Source: JADZEJ01 sp964426815
Lineage (GTDB): Bacteria; Patescibacteriota; Patescibacteriia; 2-12-FULL-60-25
Direction of reading: 5' to 3'
Assembly: GCA_964426815.1 (NCBI GenBank)
Contig: CAYRRZ010000025.1
Location: forward strand, 1-14,721
DNA length: 14,721 nucleotides
This document shows positions 13,349 to 14,721 of the stretch, one piece after another (position 1 is the first letter of the stretch; each line of letters opens with the position of its first letter). The translations under genes were made by a program, and so were the position numbers. The notes beneath the pieces are model-generated. The model was not told where the DNA came from, searched no databases, and saw only the letters and a program-made list of their open reading frames with translations.

Positions 13349-14721
13349 TTAGTTGGCGAGATTGGCGCTTGAGCGACCAAGAATAATGAGGAATTGCGTT
13401 GAACTTGCGATGCCTTTTTCAGGAGAGCTGAGTGAAACATTGGCATCGAGAAGTTTTTTGAGTTTGGCGAGACTCTCTGGATTGGCTCCTTCGGTATAGT
13501 CTACGATAACCGATTTTTCATAATTGCGCTGAAGGGCATTGCCGGTAGCGCTAATTTGATAGCCGGCTTCGGTCAACTTATTTGAGATTTGAGCTGCGAA
13601 GCCAATTTTGGTGGTGCCATTTCGAATTTCGACAGATATCGGTTCTTCGGTACGAACAGCATCGAGTTGTGCGGTTTTGCCGACAAACGGATTGGCGATG
13701 ATGTTTCGAATTTCAGACCAGTCAGACTTTTTTGGGAAGAGAAGATCGCCAGCGTCCGCTGTTTTTTGCGGATAGAGCTCGCCGGTTGCGCCGGTTGTGA
13801 GCACATTCATGACCAAGTTTGATTTGGAGAAGTGGGTTGCTACCGGAAGAAACTTGAGCACGTCCCAAGCGCCAAGATCGGTTTGCACATGGTTTGAAAT
13901 ACTGGCCCAAATTTCGGATACCTTTTTTGGATTGGATAGGGTTCCAATGCTGAGAAGCTTTTTGCGAATGCCTTCGAGAACGAGTTGTTGTCGTTTGCTG
14001 CGCGCGATATCCGATCCTTCGCCATTATTGCCATGACGAGAGCGAACAAAGGTCAAAGCACGCTTGCCTGACATGTGTTCATCGCCTTTGGTAAAGGAAA
14101 TGGTTTGGACTTTGTATGGATCTGGACCATCATCATCGGTTGGATAGGTATGGTCGGTGAAGCTGTTCTCAATGGCTACGTCGATTCCACCAAGGGCATC
14201 AATAAAAGCGGCGAAGCCTTTGAAGTCGATTTTAACGGTGCGATCAATGCGGATATTGAATTGCCGAGAAAAATCTTGCGCGGTGTGTTTTGCGCCTTCG
14301 CCGGGATGTTCTTTTTCGGCATAGGCATTCACGGCATTGATTTTTTGATAGCGACCGTCACCCAGTGGATAGGCAAGGTCTCGAGGGATCGAAACGAGGC
14401 CTACTTTTTTGGATTCACGATCAAGTGAAGCCAGGATGATGGTATCGGTTAACTGGGAACCTTCATGACCTTCGCCCCCAATACCGAGGAGAAGGATATT
14501 GAGCCGACCATCTGGGGTAGCCAAAGGATCGCTTGGGTCGGTGCTGTTTCCATTGTTTTGGAGGTTGTTCACACTACCAAAGCTAAAGAAATTCCCAAAT
14601 TCTGAAAGAACGCTCGTTCCATGTGTGCTGGCTCGATACGAGGCATGGGCTCCAATGGCAGCCATAAGGCCTACGGCTAGCGTAAAAACCGCCGCTATAA
14701 GAACGGTGGTTTTTCGGGCGG
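13349..14721 (-). CDS. LytR-CpsA-Psr (LCP) family cell-wall glycopolymer transferase, 5' end outside the window
   Basis: LCP proteins transfer lipid-linked glycopolymers onto peptidoglycan at the outer face of the membrane. The frame stays open to the window edge, so the N-terminus is missing and 456 residues are visible. Numbered from the edge, a membrane helix lies at about 6-26 after A-R-K-T-T, consistent with a type II anchor. The LCP domain spans about 72-255, with LLLGIGG, TDTIILASLD, SIPRD, KINAVNAYA, DFKGFAAFIDALGGIDV, and the Arg-rich end HMSGKRALTFVRSR followed by D-I-A-R-S-K-R-Q-Q. A LytR_C-type domain lies at about 360-450, starting SVEIRNGT. An internal ATG at 14665 is not a good start because it would cut the membrane helix. 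This is the first visible gene of the minus-strand cluster leading to der. Confidence 0.93.
   Translation of the reverse strand, partial: ARKTTVLIAAVFTLAVGLMAAIGAHASYRASTHGTSVLSEFGNFFSFGSVNNLQNNGNSTDPSDPLATPDGRLNILLLGIGGEGHEGSQLTDTIILASLDRESKKVGLVSIPRDLAYPLGDGRYQKINAVNAYAEKEHPGEGAKHTAQDFSRQFNIRIDRTVKIDFKGFAAFIDALGGIDVAIENSFTDHTYPTDDDGPDPYKVQTISFTKGDEHMSGKRALTFVRSRHGNNGEGSDIARSKRQQLVLEGIRKKLLSIGTLSNPKKVSEIWASISNHVQTDLGAWDVLKFLPVATHFSKSNLVMNVLTTGATGELYPQKTADAGDLLFPKKSDWSEIRNIIANPFVGKTAQLDAVRTEEPISVEIRNGTTKIGFAAQISNKLTEAGYQISATGNALQRNYEKSVIVDYTEGANPESLAKLKKLLDANVSLSSPEKGIASSTQFLIILGRSSANLAN

Overview
The window is a gene-dense bacterial chromosome segment with ten protein genes, one tRNA gene and no mobile element or CRISPR array. 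Sampled lines run at roughly 45-55% GC, apart from one visibly AT-richer gene (561-1292). TGA acts as a stop (pth, dprA), so the genetic code is the standard bacterial one. Several traits together suggest a Patescibacteria/CPR-type organism: a short Rel without C-terminal regulatory domains, a topoisomerase I without zinc fingers, a small PLDc_N-like membrane protein, DprA plus an LCP wall protein, very short spacers, and no Shine-Dalgarno sequence at any start. This is an inference from gene architecture and not a proven placement.

Layout. Region 1-1320 (+) holds a small membrane protein (102-503) and an unrecognised 243-aa protein (561-1292). Each is followed by a hairpin terminator, and the two terminators share nearly the same stem. 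A tRNA-Leu(CAA) gene lies at 1324-1410 (-). The chromosome-partition pair parA-parB (1525-3339, +) runs into the convergent ppGpp synthetase/hydrolase gene rel (3344-4843, -). Divergent from rel, across a 62-bp promoter region, is an 883-aa coiled-coil protein of unknown function (4906-7557, +). It ends inside a perfect hairpin that it shares with the convergent topA. The rest of the window, read on the minus strand, is one tight cluster in the order LCP protein (partial at the right edge), der, pth, dprA, topA.

How the genes fit together. ParA/ParB segregate the chromosome, TopA relaxes negative supercoils, and DprA loads RecA on incoming single-stranded DNA in transformation. Der matures the 50S subunit, Pth recycles peptidyl-tRNA, and Rel sets (p)ppGpp levels. 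The LCP protein attaches glycopolymers to the cell wall. This is mostly core housekeeping. The uncharacterised parts are the 243-aa protein with a HEPN-like R-D-x4-H motif, the 883-aa protein with an HPD (J-domain-like) tripeptide, and the transcription/translation signals. At five genes a recognisable -10 box lies only 6-13 nt from the ATG, which implies leaderless or nearly leaderless mRNAs.
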